Below are positions 7,561 to 15,854 of a stretch of 39,319 nucleotides of DNA, one piece after another. The position numbers and the translations under genes were made by a program. The stretch is from positions 1 through 39,319 of the forward strand of contig NZ_NGFP01000047.1 of assembly GCF_002149035.1 (NCBI RefSeq), in the 5' to 3' direction. The notes under the pieces are model-generated. The model saw nothing but the letters and a program-made list of their open reading frames with translations. It did not search any database and had not been told where the DNA came from. The number at the start of each line of letters is the position of its first letter. Positions within the stretch are counted from its first letter, which is position 1. The stretch comes from Streptosporangium minutum. GTDB taxonomy: Bacteria; Actinomycetota; Actinomycetes; Streptosporangiales; Streptosporangiaceae.

Positions 7561-9710
7561 CCGTCGTCCTCGGTGGCGCCGCCGTCATCCGGCGGGGGCG
7601 GCGCGGGCCGGCAGTCCTGGCCGCAGCCGCCGAACCGCGCCGAGTCGATCGGGGTGAACGACGCCGGCTCGACGTTCCTCAGCGCCGCCAGCATCGTGTC
7701 CCTCCAGATCGGCCCCGGGATGCTGGCGCCGAGCACCGCACCGTAGTACCGGCCGCCGATCGTGACGCCGCTCAGCTTGTGGTCCTGCGAACCACGCGGG
7801 TCGCCGAGACTGACCGCTCCGGCCAGGTCCGGGGTGAACCCGGCGAACCACGCGGAGGCGTAGCCGTCGGTGGTGCCGGTCTTGCCCGCCGCGTCACGGC
7901 CGATGCCGCCGACGCCCCGCATCGTGCCCTCGGTGAACACGCCGGACAGCACGTCGGCCGCCGCGTCGGCGACCTCCGGGTCGAGCGCCTGGCGGCACTT
8001 GGGCGTGAAGTCGGTGACCTCGCCGTACCTGTCCGTGATCCGGGTGATCGCCATCGGCGCGCAGTATCTGCCGCGCGCCGCGATCGCGGCGTACGCGTTG
8101 GCCACGGTCACCGGGTCCATCTCGTTGATGCCGAGCGTGAACGTCTCGTACTCCTGGAGCTTCGCCCCGTCGGAGCGGTGGATGCCCAGCGACTTGGCGG
8201 TCTTGACCGTGTCGCAGAGCCCGACCCGCTGCTCCAGCGTCATGAAGAACGTGTTCACCGAGCCCCAGGTGCCGGTCCGCAGGGTCTTCCAGCCGGGACT
8301 GCCCTCGTCGTTGGTGACGGTGTGGGTCGGGTCGCCGATGTTCTCGTCCTTGCAGTTCTTGAACGCCGCGTAGCCCGAGGCGCGGTAGCCGGCACCGACG
8401 GTGAAGCCGTCGTCGACCTTCATGCCCTTCTGCAACGCGTTGAGCAGCGTGAAGGTCTTGAAGGTGGAGCCGGCCTGGAAACCGGTGGCGCCGCCGTGCG
8501 CGGCGTCCGCGACGAGGTTGTAGGAGATCTCGTTCTTGGCCTTGCTCCGGCCGTACGTCCGGCTGGCCGCCATGGCCTTGATCGCCCCGGTGCCCGGCTG
8601 GACCAGGGCCTCGGCCGCCGCCGGGCTGTCGGAGGGGCGGACCCACTTCCTGATCGCCCTGTCCGCCGCCGCCTGGGCCTCCGGGTCGATCGTCGTCCTG
8701 ATCGTCAGGCCGCCGCGGTTGAGGAACGCCTCGCGGGCCTCGGTCGTCTCGCCGAAGTCGGAGTTGTTCAGGATCTCGTTACGGACGTAGATGCAGAAGT
8801 ACGGATGGTCGCTGGCCTCGCAGCCGCCGGGCAGGTCCGTGCCCTTGTAGCCGAGCTTGGTGGCCTTCGCCTCCGCCGCCTCGGCGGGGGTGATCTCGCC
8901 CAGCTCGGCCATCCGGTCCAGCACGACGTTGCGGCGGTCCAACATCCGCTCGCGCTGTTTCCTGCCCAGGTTGGGGTCGGTGGCGTTGGGATCCTGCACG
9001 GCTCCCGCCAGCGTCGCCGCCTGCGGCAGGGTGAGCGCGTCCGCCTCGACGCCGAAGAACCGCCTGGCCGCCGCCTCGACGCCGTAGGCGCCCGCGCCGA
9101 AGTAGGCGATGTTGAGGTATTTCTCCAGGATCTCGTCCTTGGAGTACTTCTGCTCGACCGCCATCGCGTAACGCAGCTCGTTGAGCTTGCGCGCGTAGCT
9201 GGCCTCCAGTGCCTTGTTCTTGTCGCTGTCGGTGTCGGCGGAGTTGAGCAGCACCTGCTTGACATACTGCTGGGTGATGCTCGACCCGCCCTGGCTCACC
9301 CCGCCCGCCTGCACGTTCCTGGCGAACGCGCGGATCGTGCCCTCGATGTCGATCGCACCGTGCCTGTAGAACCGGTAGTCCTCGATCGAGACGATCGCCG
9401 TCTTCATGATCTCAGCCACCTCGTCGAGCTTGACGACCTCGCGATATTCCTCGTAGAACCGCGCGATCTCGTTGCCACCGGCGTCCTGCACGATCGTGAC
9501 CTCCGCCGGCGGAGGCTCGGTGAGGTCCTCGGGCTTGAAGTTCACCTCGTTGGCCGCCGACATGAAGCCGAAGCCCACACCTCCCACGGCTGGCAGCGCG
9601 ATCCCCGCGACCAGCACGCCCGCCGCCGCCCCCATGCCGGCAAGACGCGCGATCTTCGTCGCGGCCCCCGGCCGACCCTCACCCCGTCCGGGCATAAGCC
9701 CATGCCGCAT
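7410..9710 (-). CDS. Bifunctional class A penicillin-binding protein (PBP1A-like)
   Basis: This protein of about 766 residues polymerises and cross-links peptidoglycan. One N-terminal membrane helix (about 25-50) anchors it. The GT51 glycosyltransferase domain shows IEDYRFYRHGAID (catalytic Glu110), GGSSITQQYVKQ, and RKLNELRYAMAVEQKYSKDEILEKYLN split over 174-200. The transpeptidase domain has SxxK as STFK (Ser415), SxN as SVN (484-486) and KTG (610-612). No PASTA domain is present. The tail after about 700 is Pro-rich and then built of acidic GPDVSFGQD-type repeats. The start at 9710 is supported by AAGGAC 7 nt upstream; the reading frame is open further upstream without homology. The gene is monocistronic and convergent with the MFS gene, 37 bp apart. 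Confidence 0.93.
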   Translation of the reverse strand: MRHGLMPGRGEGRPGAATKIARLAGMGAAAGVLVAGIALPAVGGVGFGFMSAANEVNFKPEDLTEPPPAEVTIVQDAGGNEIARFYEEYREVVKLDEVAEIMKTAIVSIEDYRFYRHGAIDIEGTIRAFARNVQAGGVSQGGSSITQQYVKQVLLNSADTDSDKNKALEASYARKLNELRYAMAVEQKYSKDEILEKYLNIAYFGAGAYGVEAAARRFFGVEADALTLPQAATLAGAVQDPNATDPNLGRKQRERMLDRRNVVLDRMAELGEITPAEAAEAKATKLGYKGTDLPGGCEASDHPYFCIYVRNEILNNSDFGETTEAREAFLNRGGLTIRTTIDPEAQAAADRAIRKWVRPSDSPAAAEALVQPGTGAIKAMAASRTYGRSKAKNEISYNLVADAAHGGATGFQAGSTFKTFTLLNALQKGMKVDDGFTVGAGYRASGYAAFKNCKDENIGDPTHTVTNDEGSPGWKTLRTGTWGSVNTFFMTLEQRVGLCDTVKTAKSLGIHRSDGAKLQEYETFTLGINEMDPVTVANAYAAIAARGRYCAPMAITRITDRYGEVTDFTPKCRQALDPEVADAAADVLSGVFTEGTMRGVGGIGRDAAGKTGTTDGYASAWFAGFTPDLAGAVSLGDPRGSQDHKLSGVTIGGRYYGAVLGASIPGPIWRDTMLAALRNVEPASFTPIDSARFGGCGQDCRPAPPPPDDGGATEDDGPDGGGPDASFGPDVSFGQDSGGPDASSGPDVSFGQDGGGPDVSSGQDGG

Positions 9711-10076
9711 GCCATGTCCTTGCTCTCGTCCGTCAGACGGGAGGAGCAAAGCAGATCGGGCCAGCGGATGTCCAATACCGATATCGAGACACGACCGATA
9801 TCGATTAACACATGATTGCAGCTCACACCGGTATCCGTCCCGCCCCACGCCGCCGGCGGGACGCCCCGGCAGACTCCCGCCGGTACGGCTGCCGACGAAG
9901 ACACCGGCTCGGGCCGCGGCGAGCGCCACGGCGGCGGCCCGTACGGCGAGCGGACCCCGCGATACGGCCGCCGGGCCGGAGGGTCCCGGGTGACACATCC
10001 ACAGTGACGCTGCTGACGCGTTCGACCCTCCGGCCGGCTCAACGGATCCCGAATCCCATCAGCGCGGGACCGGGGT
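9711..10076. other. 366-bp intergenic region upstream of the PBP gene
   Basis: Apart from the PBP Shine-Dalgarno sequence and the twin CCGATATCGA boxes I see no gene here. Several frames stay open, as is usual at this GC content, but none has recognisable protein features or a good ribosome site. Its left part is the leader and promoter of the PBP gene; its right part is the 3' region of the LysR gene. Confidence 0.6.
9778..9804. promoter_or_regulatory. Twin CCGATATCGA boxes upstream of the PBP gene
   Basis: CCGATATCGA occurs at 9778-9787 and again at 9795-9804, 17 bp start to start, in an AT-richer island about 70-95 bp before the PBP start. Each copy has the palindromic core CGATATCG. This could be a pair of operator half-sites or overlap the PBP promoter. 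It is pattern evidence only. Confidence 0.35.
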
Positions 10077-11000
10077 TCAGATCGTGTCGATGACCGCGGA
10101 AGAACCGCCGCGGCTTTCGACGAACTCGCGGGAGATCTGGACGAAGGCGCGCACCCGGGCGGTTTCGCGGGCGCTCGGCCACACAAGCGCGTACTCGATG
10201 GGCGGGGCGTCGCGGAAGGGGACGACGGTGAGTCCCGGGCGGACGTAGTAGCGCGCTCCGGCGGCGGAGACCGGGCAGACGCCCTTGCCCGCCAGCACGA
10301 GCGACAGCACGTCCTCCCAGTAGACGATGGCCTGGCCCTGCGGGATGGGCCTGCCGGTGGGGGTCTGGCGTGGGGCGTGATACTCCACCCAGTGGGCGGG
10401 GACGTTTTCGCTGACGACGGTCAGCAGGGTCATCTCGGCCAGGTCTTCCAGGCTCACCGACGCGTGCCGGGCGAAGGAGTGCGCGGACGGCATGAGCAAC
10501 GCACGAGTCTGGGAGACCAGGACGGGCCCGACGGTGAGGTCGGGTTCGTCGATCGGGAGTTCGGTGACCTGAAGATCGACGTCGCCGGCTCGCAGGGGGC
10601 CGTAGGGATCGGATATCTGCACCTGCTGGATCTGCAGTTCGGTGCCCGGGTGGCGGGCCGAGAAGACGTCGGCGACCTGAAGGATGAGGTCGCCGGTGAA
10701 AGCTCCGGAGAAGCCGACCCGCAGCATTCCGGTGACGCCGCGTCCAGCCGCCGTCGCCTTGGCGACCTCCTCCTGGATGCGCCGGTGAGCGGGTTCGATT
10801 CCCGCACGCAACTGTTCACCGATCGCGGTCAGCGCCACGTTGCGGCTGTTGCGTTCGAACAGCTTCACCCCGATGCGGCGCTCCAACTTGGCAAGCGTCT
10901 GGCTGACCCTGCTCTGCGACACTCCGGCACGCTCTGCCGTCCGCCCGAAATGCAGTTCCTCGGCCAGCGTCAGGAAGATCTCGATCTCGTGCCGTTCCAT
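10077..11000 (-). CDS. LysR family transcriptional regulator
   Basis: This 307-residue regulator has the N-terminal LysR helix-turn-helix (about 1-60): IEIFLTLAEELHFGRTAERAGVSQSRVSQTLAKLERRIGVKLFERNSRNVALTAIG. A long linker helix and a periplasmic-binding-like effector domain follow (from about 88, LRVGFSGAFTGDLILQVADVF). The start ATG at 11000 has GAGG 8 nt upstream; the in-frame GTG at 11009 has no ribosome site. It is divergent from the MBL-fold hydrolase gene, the usual geometry for a LysR activator and its target. The effector is unknown. Confidence 0.93.
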   Translation of the reverse strand: MERHEIEIFLTLAEELHFGRTAERAGVSQSRVSQTLAKLERRIGVKLFERNSRNVALTAIGEQLRAGIEPAHRRIQEEVAKATAAGRGVTGMLRVGFSGAFTGDLILQVADVFSARHPGTELQIQQVQISDPYGPLRAGDVDLQVTELPIDEPDLTVGPVLVSQTRALLMPSAHSFARHASVSLEDLAEMTLLTVVSENVPAHWVEYHAPRQTPTGRPIPQGQAIVYWEDVLSLVLAGKGVCPVSAAGARYYVRPGLTVVPFRDAPPIEYALVWPSARETARVRAFVQISREFVESRGGSSAVIDTI

Positions 11001-11019
11001 GCCATCCACCTCGAACGAT

Positions 11020-11041
11020 GAACCTCACTAATGAGTTGTTC
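11020..11041. promoter_or_regulatory. Candidate LysR binding site in the divergent promoter
   Basis: The interval contains CTCA-ctaa-TGAG (11024-11035) flanked by GAAC and TTGTTC, giving an imperfect dyad of LysR-box shape. A TATATA stretch follows at 11042-11047. It lies between the LysR start (11000) and the MBL-fold gene start (11116), where such a site would be expected. No functional evidence is visible. Confidence 0.45.
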
Positions 11042-11115
11042 TATATATCACCCTTGTTACCGTATGTCCGATTCCCTGATGGTGGACTGGTGACCCCAGT
11101 TCGAGGAACATCACC

Positions 11116-12054
11116 GTGACAGAAGCGATCGACATCTCAGCGACACGCCCCACCGCATCCGAGCGGGCAGCCGCCGTCCGGCAAGGCGCCGCCCTCATGG
11201 GCGACAGGCGGCTACGCAGGCCGTCGGGGATCCGGTCGCTCCAGCTCGGCGAGCTGAAGATCACCTACGTGCCTGACGGGGTGGCGCAGCTCAGGCCACG
11301 CGGCTGGCTGCCGGCCACCACCGGAGGGGATTGGGCGGAGCACGCCGAGTATCTCAACGACACCGGCCATCTGGTGGCGGGCGTCGGCGGGCTACTGGTG
11401 GAGTACGGCAGTCGGGCCCTGCTCATCGACGCCGGGTTCGGGCCGCGGGCCGTACCGGAGGATCCCGATCATCCGCTGATCGGCGCCGTCCACGGCGGCG
11501 CCCTCCTGGACAACCTGGAGAGGATCGGCCGCGCACCCGGCGAGATCGAGGCGGTGGCGTTCACCCACCTGCACCCCGACCACCTCGGCTGGGCCTGCGT
11601 CGCCCCCGCGGTCTTCACCGGAGCCGACTTCCTGGTGAGCGAACGGGAATGGACCGGCCGCCACCTGGCCGCCGCGCACGGCGTCACCGCGGGGATGCTG
11701 GCCGCCATCACATTGCGGCTGCGGCTCGTACGCGAAGGCGAGGAGATCTTCCCGGGCGTGCGCGCGCTGGCGATGCCCGGCCACACGGCGGGGCACACCG
11801 CCTTCACGATCACCGCGGGCGGGCAGCGGCTGATCGCCTTCGGCGACGCGCTGCACTCTCCCATCCAGGTACGTCACCCGGCGTGGTCCGCCGCCGCCGA
11901 TCACGACCCCGCCGTCTCGGCCCGCCTGCGCCACTGGCTGCTGGCCGAGCTCCAGCGTCCCGACACTATCGGCTTCGGCGTGCACTTCGCCGACGTGGTG
12001 TTCGGCCGCGTACACCAGGACGCCGACGGCGCCACCTGGCGACCACAGCCATGA
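11116..12054 (+). CDS. MBL-fold metallo-hydrolase
   Basis: This 312-residue protein has the metallo-beta-lactamase fold. The metal-binding HxHxDH motif reads HLHPDH (151-156), followed by GHTAGHT near 222-228 and the bridging Asp in FGDALH (Asp244). It resembles lactonase and quorum-quenching-type MBL hydrolases more than true beta-lactamases, but the substrate cannot be read from the sequence. The GTG start at 11116 has GAGGAA 7 nt upstream. The first 40 residues are an extra, poorly conserved extension. It is probably controlled by the divergent LysR protein. Its stop overlaps the ATG that leads into the aldo/keto reductase remnant. Confidence 0.9.
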   Translation: MTEAIDISATRPTASERAAAVRQGAALMGDRRLRRPSGIRSLQLGELKITYVPDGVAQLRPRGWLPATTGGDWAEHAEYLNDTGHLVAGVGGLLVEYGSRALLIDAGFGPRAVPEDPDHPLIGAVHGGALLDNLERIGRAPGEIEAVAFTHLHPDHLGWACVAPAVFTGADFLVSEREWTGRHLAAAHGVTAGMLAAITLRLRLVREGEEIFPGVRALAMPGHTAGHTAFTITAGGQRLIAFGDALHSPIQVRHPAWSAAADHDPAVSARLRHWLLAELQRPDTIGFGVHFADVVFGRVHQDADGATWRPQP

Positions 12055-12074
12055 AGCACAGAGAGAGCCACCTC

Positions 12075-12287
12075 ATGGAACACAGACGACCGGGCGCGTC
12101 CGGGCTCAAGGTCCCCGCGCCGAGCTTCGGCACCGGCACTTTCGCCGGCCGGACCGCCACCACCGCCGCACCCGGGTCTCAGCTCGGCTGCTCATCACGG
12201 CCGAGGCCGTCGACCCGCCGTAACGCGCAGTCAGGCAGGCGTCGCCAGAGGCAGGGGCGGCGGAGACCTGCCGGCGACAGCACCTGA
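12075..12287 (+). pseudogene. Remnant of an aldo/keto reductase gene (N terminus only)
   Basis: From ATG 12075 the frame reads MEHRRPGASGLKVPAPSFG followed by TGTF, which closely matches the start of aldo/keto reductases (typically M-x-x-R-x-LG-x-SGLKVP-x-LSFGTGTF). After about 25 residues the homology stops abruptly; the following Arg/Ser/Pro-rich sequence to the stop at 12287 is unlike any reductase. The active-site Asp, Tyr, Lys and His are all missing. I interpret it as the leftover of a gene deleted internally or from its 3' end, once downstream of the MBL-fold gene. Confidence 0.65.
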
Positions 12288-12365
12288 CCGTCACACGCGA
12301 CAACCGTCCCCGCCCAGCAAAGGGGTCAAGAGTTTCATCGGCAAAGGAATTACGCCGCCTTCACT

Positions 12366-12389
12366 TAACGGGATTTCTAACCCGTTAGA
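12366..12389. promoter_or_regulatory. Nested palindromic operator upstream of the SDR gene
   Basis: TAACGGG (12366-12372) pairs with CCCGTTA (12381-12387), and within it TCTAAC-CC-GTTAGA (12376-12389) is a perfect inverted repeat. The site lies 25 bp before the SDR start in an AT-richer island, an ideal place for a TetR-, HxlR- or MarR-type repressor. No such regulator is encoded next to it, so the binding protein is unknown. Confidence 0.6.
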
Positions 12390-12413
12390 CATTCGATCCG
12401 TTGGAGAATGATC

Positions 12414-13220
12414 ATGGATCTGCAGTTGTCCGGCCGTATCGCACTCGTCACCGGCGCCTCCAAGGGGGTGGGCCTGGCCACCACCCGTACGTTGCTGCAG
12501 GAGGGGGCCCGAGTGGTGGCCGTCTCGCGCCGCACCAGTCCCGGACTCGATGAGCTGGCCGGCCCGGATCTCGTCCATGCGCCGGTCGACCTCGCCCACC
12601 CCGAGGGTCCCGGCGTAGCGGTCGCCTACACCGCCGAGGCGTTCGGCGGGCTGGACATCCTGGTCAACAACGCGGGCGGCCCGCCACCCGGGGCGCAGCT
12701 TCCCCGCTTCGGGTTCCTGTCCGCGACCGATGAGGACTGGCGGGCGATGTTCGAGTTCAACCTGTTCTCGGCCGTCCGCGCGATCCGAGCCGCGATCCCG
12801 CTCATGCTTGCGCGGGGTGGCGGCGCGATCGTCAACATCTCCTCGGTCAACGTGCGGAAACCGGCCCCGATGAACGTCGACTACAACGCGGCCAAGGCCG
12901 GACTGACCAACCTCACCAAGGCTCTGTCGGAGGAGTACGGCCCGCAGGGTATCCGCGTCAACACCGTCTCTCCCGGTCCGGTCCGGACCGCCTGGTGGAC
13001 CGAGGAGGGCGGCGCGGCCGACGTCATCGCCGCTCGGACCGGAGCGGACCGGGACACCGTCCTGGACAAGATCGCGCCGGAGATGATGAACCTCACCACC
13101 GGACGTCTCGTCGAACCGCAGGAGATCGCGGACGTGGTGGCCCTGCTGGTCTCGCCGCGCTCGGCCAGCACGACCGGCGCCGAATTCTCCGTGGACGCCG
13201 GATTCCTCAAGGAACCGTGA
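12414..13220 (+). CDS. Short-chain dehydrogenase/reductase (SDR) oxidoreductase
   Basis: This 268-residue classical SDR has the NAD(P)-binding TGASKGVG (13-20), NNAG (85-88) and catalytic Ser in NISSVN (141-146), with YxxxK as YNAAK (157-161). VSRR at the end of beta-2 suggests NADP preference, which is inference. The C-terminal region (PGPVRTAWWTEE, GAEFSVDAGFLKEP) is normal for the family. The ATG at 12414 is preferred over the in-frame ATG at 12408 because GGAG (12403-12406) sits 7 nt before it. A strong hairpin terminates the transcript. The substrate is not evident; the neighbouring MBL hydrolase and reductase remnant suggest small-molecule metabolism. Confidence 0.93.
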   Translation: MDLQLSGRIALVTGASKGVGLATTRTLLQEGARVVAVSRRTSPGLDELAGPDLVHAPVDLAHPEGPGVAVAYTAEAFGGLDILVNNAGGPPPGAQLPRFGFLSATDEDWRAMFEFNLFSAVRAIRAAIPLMLARGGGAIVNISSVNVRKPAPMNVDYNAAKAGLTNLTKALSEEYGPQGIRVNTVSPGPVRTAWWTEEGGAADVIAARTGADRDTVLDKIAPEMMNLTTGRLVEPQEIADVVALLVSPRSASTTGAEFSVDAGFLKEP

Positions 13221-13234
13221 CCCACGGCGGATGA

Positions 13235-13271
13235 CGTGATGGGGCCTCCAAGGCGCGGAGGCCCCATCACG
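13235..13271 (+). terminator. Strong hairpin terminator after the SDR gene
   Basis: Perfect 15-bp stem: CGTGATGGGGCCTCC (13235-13249), 7-nt loop, GGAGGCCCCATCACG (13257-13271). There is no clear U-tract, as is common in actinomycetes. It starts 15 bp after the SDR stop codon. Confidence 0.88.
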
Positions 13272-13378
13272 TTCCTCGGGGTCCCATCCACCCACGCGGC
13301 GGCCAGGACATAACCTGGGGTCTGTCGGCTTGGTTCCAGCGCATGGTGATCCGCTGGCCGGGACGGCGCGAGGCGCTG

Positions 13379-15760
13379 ATGAACATGGTGGCATCAACCA
13401 CCTCGAAGCGGCTGCAGGCACAGGGGCTGCCGGCCGAGGTGACCAGTTTCGTGGGACGTCGGCACGAGGTGGCCGATGTCAAACGGCTGCTGTCCGGAGC
13501 CCGCGTGGTGACCCTCACCGGCACCGGCGGGGTCGGCAAGACCCGGCTGGCCCTGCGGGTCGCGGCCGACGTGCTGCGGGCCTTCCGGGACGGCGTGTGG
13601 CTGATCGACCTCGCCGCGCTGGAGAGCCCGGAGCTGCTCGTCCAGGCGGTGAGCGAGGCGCTGGAGATCCGGGACCGCTCCTCCCGTCCTCCCATGCGGG
13701 TGCTCATCGAGCACCTGCGGGACAAGCAGGCCCTGGTGATCCTGGACAACTGCGAGCACCTTCTGCACGACTGCGCCGTGCTGGCCGAGACGCTGGTGCG
13801 CGCCACGCCTGAGGTGCGGATCCTCGCCACCAGCCGGCAGGTGCTGGGCATCGCCGGTGAGCAGACGCTGTCCGTCCCGGCGCTGTCGTTGCCGCTGCCG
13901 GACTCCGGCGTCTCGCGGCCCTCCCTCGAATCGCTCGCGCAGTATGACGCGATACAGCTGTTCGTCGAGCGGGCCGGGGCCGTACTGCCGGGTTTCGCCG
14001 TCACCGAGGCCAACAGGGACGCCGTGGAGCGGATCTGCCGACAGCTGGACGGCATCCCGCTCGGGATCGAACTGGCGGCCGTGCGGCTGCGGGCCCTCTC
14101 CGTCGAGCAGCTGCTCGCCCGCCTGGACGACCGCTTCCAGCTGCTCACCTCGGGATCACGGGCGGCGCTGCCCCGCCAGCAGACCCTCCGTGCGCTGATC
14201 GACTGGAGCTACGCCCTCTGCACCGAGCAGGAGCGGCTGCTGTGGGCGCGCGCCTCGGTGTTCGCCGACGGCCTGGACCTGGATGCGGCCGAGGAGGTCT
14301 GCTCCGGCGACGGCATCCTCCGCGAGGAGGTCGTCGATCTGGTGATCGGACTGGTGGACAAGTCCGTTCTGATCAGAGACGACCATTCGTCTTCCCCTTC
14401 GGCGATCCGGTATCGGCTGCTGGAGACGGTCCGGCAGTACGGCCGGGAGCGGCTCGCCGCGACGGGCCAGGCGGCCGCGTTTCAGCGGCGGCACCGCGAC
14501 TACTACCGGAAGCTGGCGGCGGAGGCGCGAACGTGGCAGTTCGGCCCGTCCCAGGTGGCCTGGTTCACCACCCTGAAGATCGAGCACGCCAACCTGCGGG
14601 CGGCCCTGGAGCATTGCTTCGCCAGGCCGGAGGGGATCGCGACGGGCCTGGGCATGGCCGCCGACCTGCTCTACCACTGGATCACCAACTGCTACCTGCA
14701 CGAGGGGCGCCGCTGGCTGGGCCGGGGGCTCGCCGCCCGCACCGCACCGGACGAGACCCGGGCCCGGGCCCTGTGGACCGACAGCTGGCTGGCCGTCATC
14801 CAGGCCGACGTCGCCTCCGCCACCGCGATGCTGGAGGAGGCCCGGACCCTCGGGGAGCGGCTCGACCAGGAGCCGGTCCTCGCCTACGTCGCCCTCTACT
14901 CCGGAATGGTCGCCATGTACCGGGGGGACGCCGGGTCCGCGGTCGCGCTCTACGAGGAGGCGGTGACCCGCCACCGGGCCACCGGCGACCCGGTGGGCCT
15001 GGCGCTGGCGCTCATCCGGCTCTGCCTCGCCCGATCCTTCCTGGGCGACTCGCCGGGCGCCGTCTCCGCGGCGGAGGAGTGCCTGGCGGTGTGCGACACC
15101 CATGGAGAGGGCTGGCACAGGGCGTACGCGATGATGGCCCTCGGCATCGAGATCTGGCGTCAGGGCGACGCTCCGCGCGCGGCTGAGCTCGAGAAGGAGA
15201 GCCTGCGGTTCAACTGCTCGCTCAGCGACCCGCTGGGAGCCGGGGTGAACCTGGAGGTGCTGGCCTGGATCGCCGCCTCGGAGAAGCAGTACCAGAAGGC
15301 GGCCCGGCTGCTCGGAGTCCTGGAGACCGTCTGGCAGGCGATCGGCGCGCCGCTGTCCGGATTCGGGCACCTGGCCGGCTACCACGACGAATGCGTGTCC
15401 CGTGTCCGCCGGGCGCTCGGGGGGACGGCCTTCGACACGGCCGTCAGGCGGGGCGCCAGGCTCTCCTACGACGAGGCGCTCGCCTACGCGCTCGAAGAGA
15501 ACGCGCCCGGGGACGGGTCCCAGGCGGAAGAGGGACGGCCGGCGCCGTTGACCCGCAGGGAGATGGAGATCGCCCAGCTCGTCGCCCAGGGGATGAGCAA
15601 CAAGGAGATCGCGGCCGCGCTGGTGATCGCCCAGCGCACCGCCGAGGGGCACGTCGAGCACATTTTGAGCAAGCTCGGCTTCACCTCACGCGCCCAGGTC
15701 GCCGTCTGGGTAGGCGAGTGGAACCGGAGCGTGGACGGCCGGCACGCTCCCGGCGGCTGA
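13379..15760 (+). CDS. Large NB-ARC/TPR regulator with C-terminal LuxR helix-turn-helix
   Basis: This 793-residue protein combines an NTPase and a DNA-binding domain. Walker A is GTGGVGKT (48-55), Walker B is ALVILDNCEH (about 120-130), followed by ATSRQVLGIAGE and GIPLGIELAA, all typical of the NB-ARC/STAND class. Residues about 400-690 form helical TPR-like repeats. The last 71 residues hold a LuxR/GerE helix-turn-helix: LTRREMEIAQLVAQGMSNKEIAAAL, then a recognition helix in RTAEGHVEHILSKLGF. Such proteins act as ATP-switchable activators of secondary metabolism or stress genes. ATG 13379 has GAGG 5 nt upstream and is preferred to 13343. It is monocistronic between two terminators; its targets and ligand are unknown. 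Confidence 0.92.
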   Translation: MNMVASTTSKRLQAQGLPAEVTSFVGRRHEVADVKRLLSGARVVTLTGTGGVGKTRLALRVAADVLRAFRDGVWLIDLAALESPELLVQAVSEALEIRDRSSRPPMRVLIEHLRDKQALVILDNCEHLLHDCAVLAETLVRATPEVRILATSRQVLGIAGEQTLSVPALSLPLPDSGVSRPSLESLAQYDAIQLFVERAGAVLPGFAVTEANRDAVERICRQLDGIPLGIELAAVRLRALSVEQLLARLDDRFQLLTSGSRAALPRQQTLRALIDWSYALCTEQERLLWARASVFADGLDLDAAEEVCSGDGILREEVVDLVIGLVDKSVLIRDDHSSSPSAIRYRLLETVRQYGRERLAATGQAAAFQRRHRDYYRKLAAEARTWQFGPSQVAWFTTLKIEHANLRAALEHCFARPEGIATGLGMAADLLYHWITNCYLHEGRRWLGRGLAARTAPDETRARALWTDSWLAVIQADVASATAMLEEARTLGERLDQEPVLAYVALYSGMVAMYRGDAGSAVALYEEAVTRHRATGDPVGLALALIRLCLARSFLGDSPGAVSAAEECLAVCDTHGEGWHRAYAMMALGIEIWRQGDAPRAAELEKESLRFNCSLSDPLGAGVNLEVLAWIAASEKQYQKAARLLGVLETVWQAIGAPLSGFGHLAGYHDECVSRVRRALGGTAFDTAVRRGARLSYDEALAYALEENAPGDGSQAEEGRPAPLTRREMEIAQLVAQGMSNKEIAAALVIAQRTAEGHVEHILSKLGFTSRAQVAVWVGEWNRSVDGRHAPGG

Positions 15761-15783
15761 GCGGACGCGGTGTGACGGCGAAG

Positions 15784-15830
15784 GGACACCGGAGCCGATC
15801 CGTGTGGTGACCTCACCGGCTCCGGCGTCC
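15784..15830. terminator. Bidirectional hairpin between convergent genes
   Basis: GGACACCGGAGCC (15784-15796) pairs with GGCTCCGGCGTCC (15818-15830) with one mismatch. The 21-nt loop contains a second small hairpin, GGTGA-cc-TCACC. It lies between the LuxR stop (15760) and the ATPase stop (15855), so it can serve both strands. Confidence 0.75.
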
Positions 15831-15854
15831 CACCCGGGGAGGGGGCGGGGCGGG

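Noticed and set aside
4394-7588. A 1064-codon open frame on the minus strand opposite the MarR, lprG-like and MFS genes
   Set aside because: It is His/Gly/Arg/Gln-rich with no domain, and is a GC-rich shadow of three well-supported plus-strand genes.
10077-13220. Horizontally acquired island with a mobile element
   Set aside because: Base composition and codon use are like the flanks, and no transposase, integrase, tRNA or attachment repeat is visible.
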